From: a virus | IMG/VR virus record: IMGVR_UViG_3300008459_000170 | Location: 1-35,056 of that record | Direction: 5' to 3' (one strand) | Length of the DNA: 35,056 bases | In this document: one piece after another, positions 34,580 to 35,056 of the stretch | How positions within the stretch are numbered: the first letter of the stretch is position 1 | Layout of the letters: each line of letters starts with the position of its first letter | The notes under the pieces: generated by a model | The model's input: only the letters and a program-made list of their open reading frames with translations | Database searches by the model: none | Told to the model about the DNA's origin: nothing | Made by a program: the position numbers and the translations under genes

Positions 34580-35056
34580 ATGCCAAGTTACATACAATTA
34601 CAAAAACAAAATAAAAACAATATTCCGACATCAAGTGGTAATACGTATAACCTATTCGTAGATTCAAGTGACGGGTTTTTTAAATTTAAAAATGATTCAG
34701 GTAATACATTTAATCTTTCAAACGACTATGAAAGTGTTACTTATTCTGAATTAGTCAGTAAAATAACAGGTAAAACGCTTACCGCTGGTAAATCATATTT
34801 AATAACCAACTATAAAACGTGTTACGATCAACCAGATTTTTTAATTAATGGTCAACCTGTTACTGGTAATACAACTTATAAACAAGGACCTATTGAACCA
34901 ATTATTGTTTTTGCTTTAAGTGCAAATACAATTAGTTCAGACGGATATCAACCTAAATACCCTAAAGACAAAATCAAATATGACTATACTTTCAGTACTA
35001 CTGAAAAAACGGGTGGTCAGGCGTTTGGAAGAATTATAGAAAGAATTGATGAATAT
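34580..35056 (+). CDS. Fibre-type structural protein, 3' truncated by window end
   Basis: The ATG at 34580 opens a frame with no stop for at least 159 residues to the window edge. The first 45 residues are a basic leader followed by a repeated D-S-S-D-G-F-F-K-F-K / D-S-G-N-T-F-N-L pattern. The next part has T-Y-S-E-L-V-S-K-I, then L-T-A-G-K-S-Y-L-I-T-N-Y-K-T-C-Y-D (about 65-85), which I recall as a recurring module of phage tail-fibre and structural proteins from Bacteroidota-related phages. It is in an operon with the two preceding fibre genes. The full length cannot be known here. Confidence 0.78.
   Translation, partial: MPSYIQLQKQNKNNIPTSSGNTYNLFVDSSDGFFKFKNDSGNTFNLSNDYESVTYSELVSKITGKTLTAGKSYLITNYKTCYDQPDFLINGQPVTGNTTYKQGPIEPIIVFALSANTISSDGYQPKYPKDKIKYDYTFSTTEKTGGQAFGRIIERIDEY

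Overview
This window looks like part of the genome of a T4-like myovirus (tailed phage, Caudoviricetes). It is AT-rich, gene-dense and virus-coded from end to end. The capsid and packaging genes are recognisable on the + strand: large terminase (T4 gp17 type, 4031), portal (gp20, 5861), prohead protease (gp21, 9154), acidic scaffold (gp22 position, 9929) and major capsid protein (gp23, 11175). A gp55-type late sigma factor, PhoH, dUTPase, a gp5-like hub protein and lectin-domain fibres are also present. The host is probably a Bacteroidota bacterium, perhaps of the Flavobacteriia. Start codons lack Shine-Dalgarno sequences and sit in A-rich leaders. A TTTG-N19-TATTTTTG promoter of the Bacteroidota sigma type precedes 13204. 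The phage also carries its own ribosomal protein bS21. The host is an inference, not a direct reading.

Layout. 78-13530 (+) holds head and packaging genes, with one inverted insert, the bS21 gene (8400-8591, -). 13594-20230 (-) holds capsid-associated proteins carrying motifs common in phages, baseplate-type structural genes and the gp5-like protein. 20245-26827 (-) is a regulatory and metabolic block: gp55 sigma, three glycosyltransferases, a degenerate HAD-like protein, PhoH, dUTPase and small unknown genes. 26876-30534 (-) holds further probable virion genes, including a WYL-like protein and a protein built almost wholly of 47-residue repeats. 30590 to the end (+) holds fibre and adhesin genes, starting from a divergent promoter pair and running off the window edge. 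No tRNA, CRISPR array, integrase or insertion sequence was seen. No stretch over 300 bases lacks a gene.

Control. An 8-base box TATTTATA (variants TATTTATT, TATTTATG, TATTTACT) lies just upstream of about 14 genes or operons, nearly all virion genes. It often follows directly on the previous stop codon or terminator. It is a good candidate for the phage late-promoter element read by the gp55-like sigma. It is the reverse complement of the T4 late box TATAAATA, and at several genes it ends only 3 bases before the ATG, so these mRNAs may be leaderless. Four strong intrinsic terminators separate transcription units.

Working together. The terminase, portal, protease, scaffold and capsid genes build and fill the head. 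Several neighbouring proteins start with short helical leaders ending in an (L/I)-x-E site like T4 capsid-targeting peptides, so they may be internal head proteins processed by the gp21 protease. The tail sheath and tube genes (gp18, gp19), which lie between gp17 and gp20 in T4, are absent here and must lie elsewhere.
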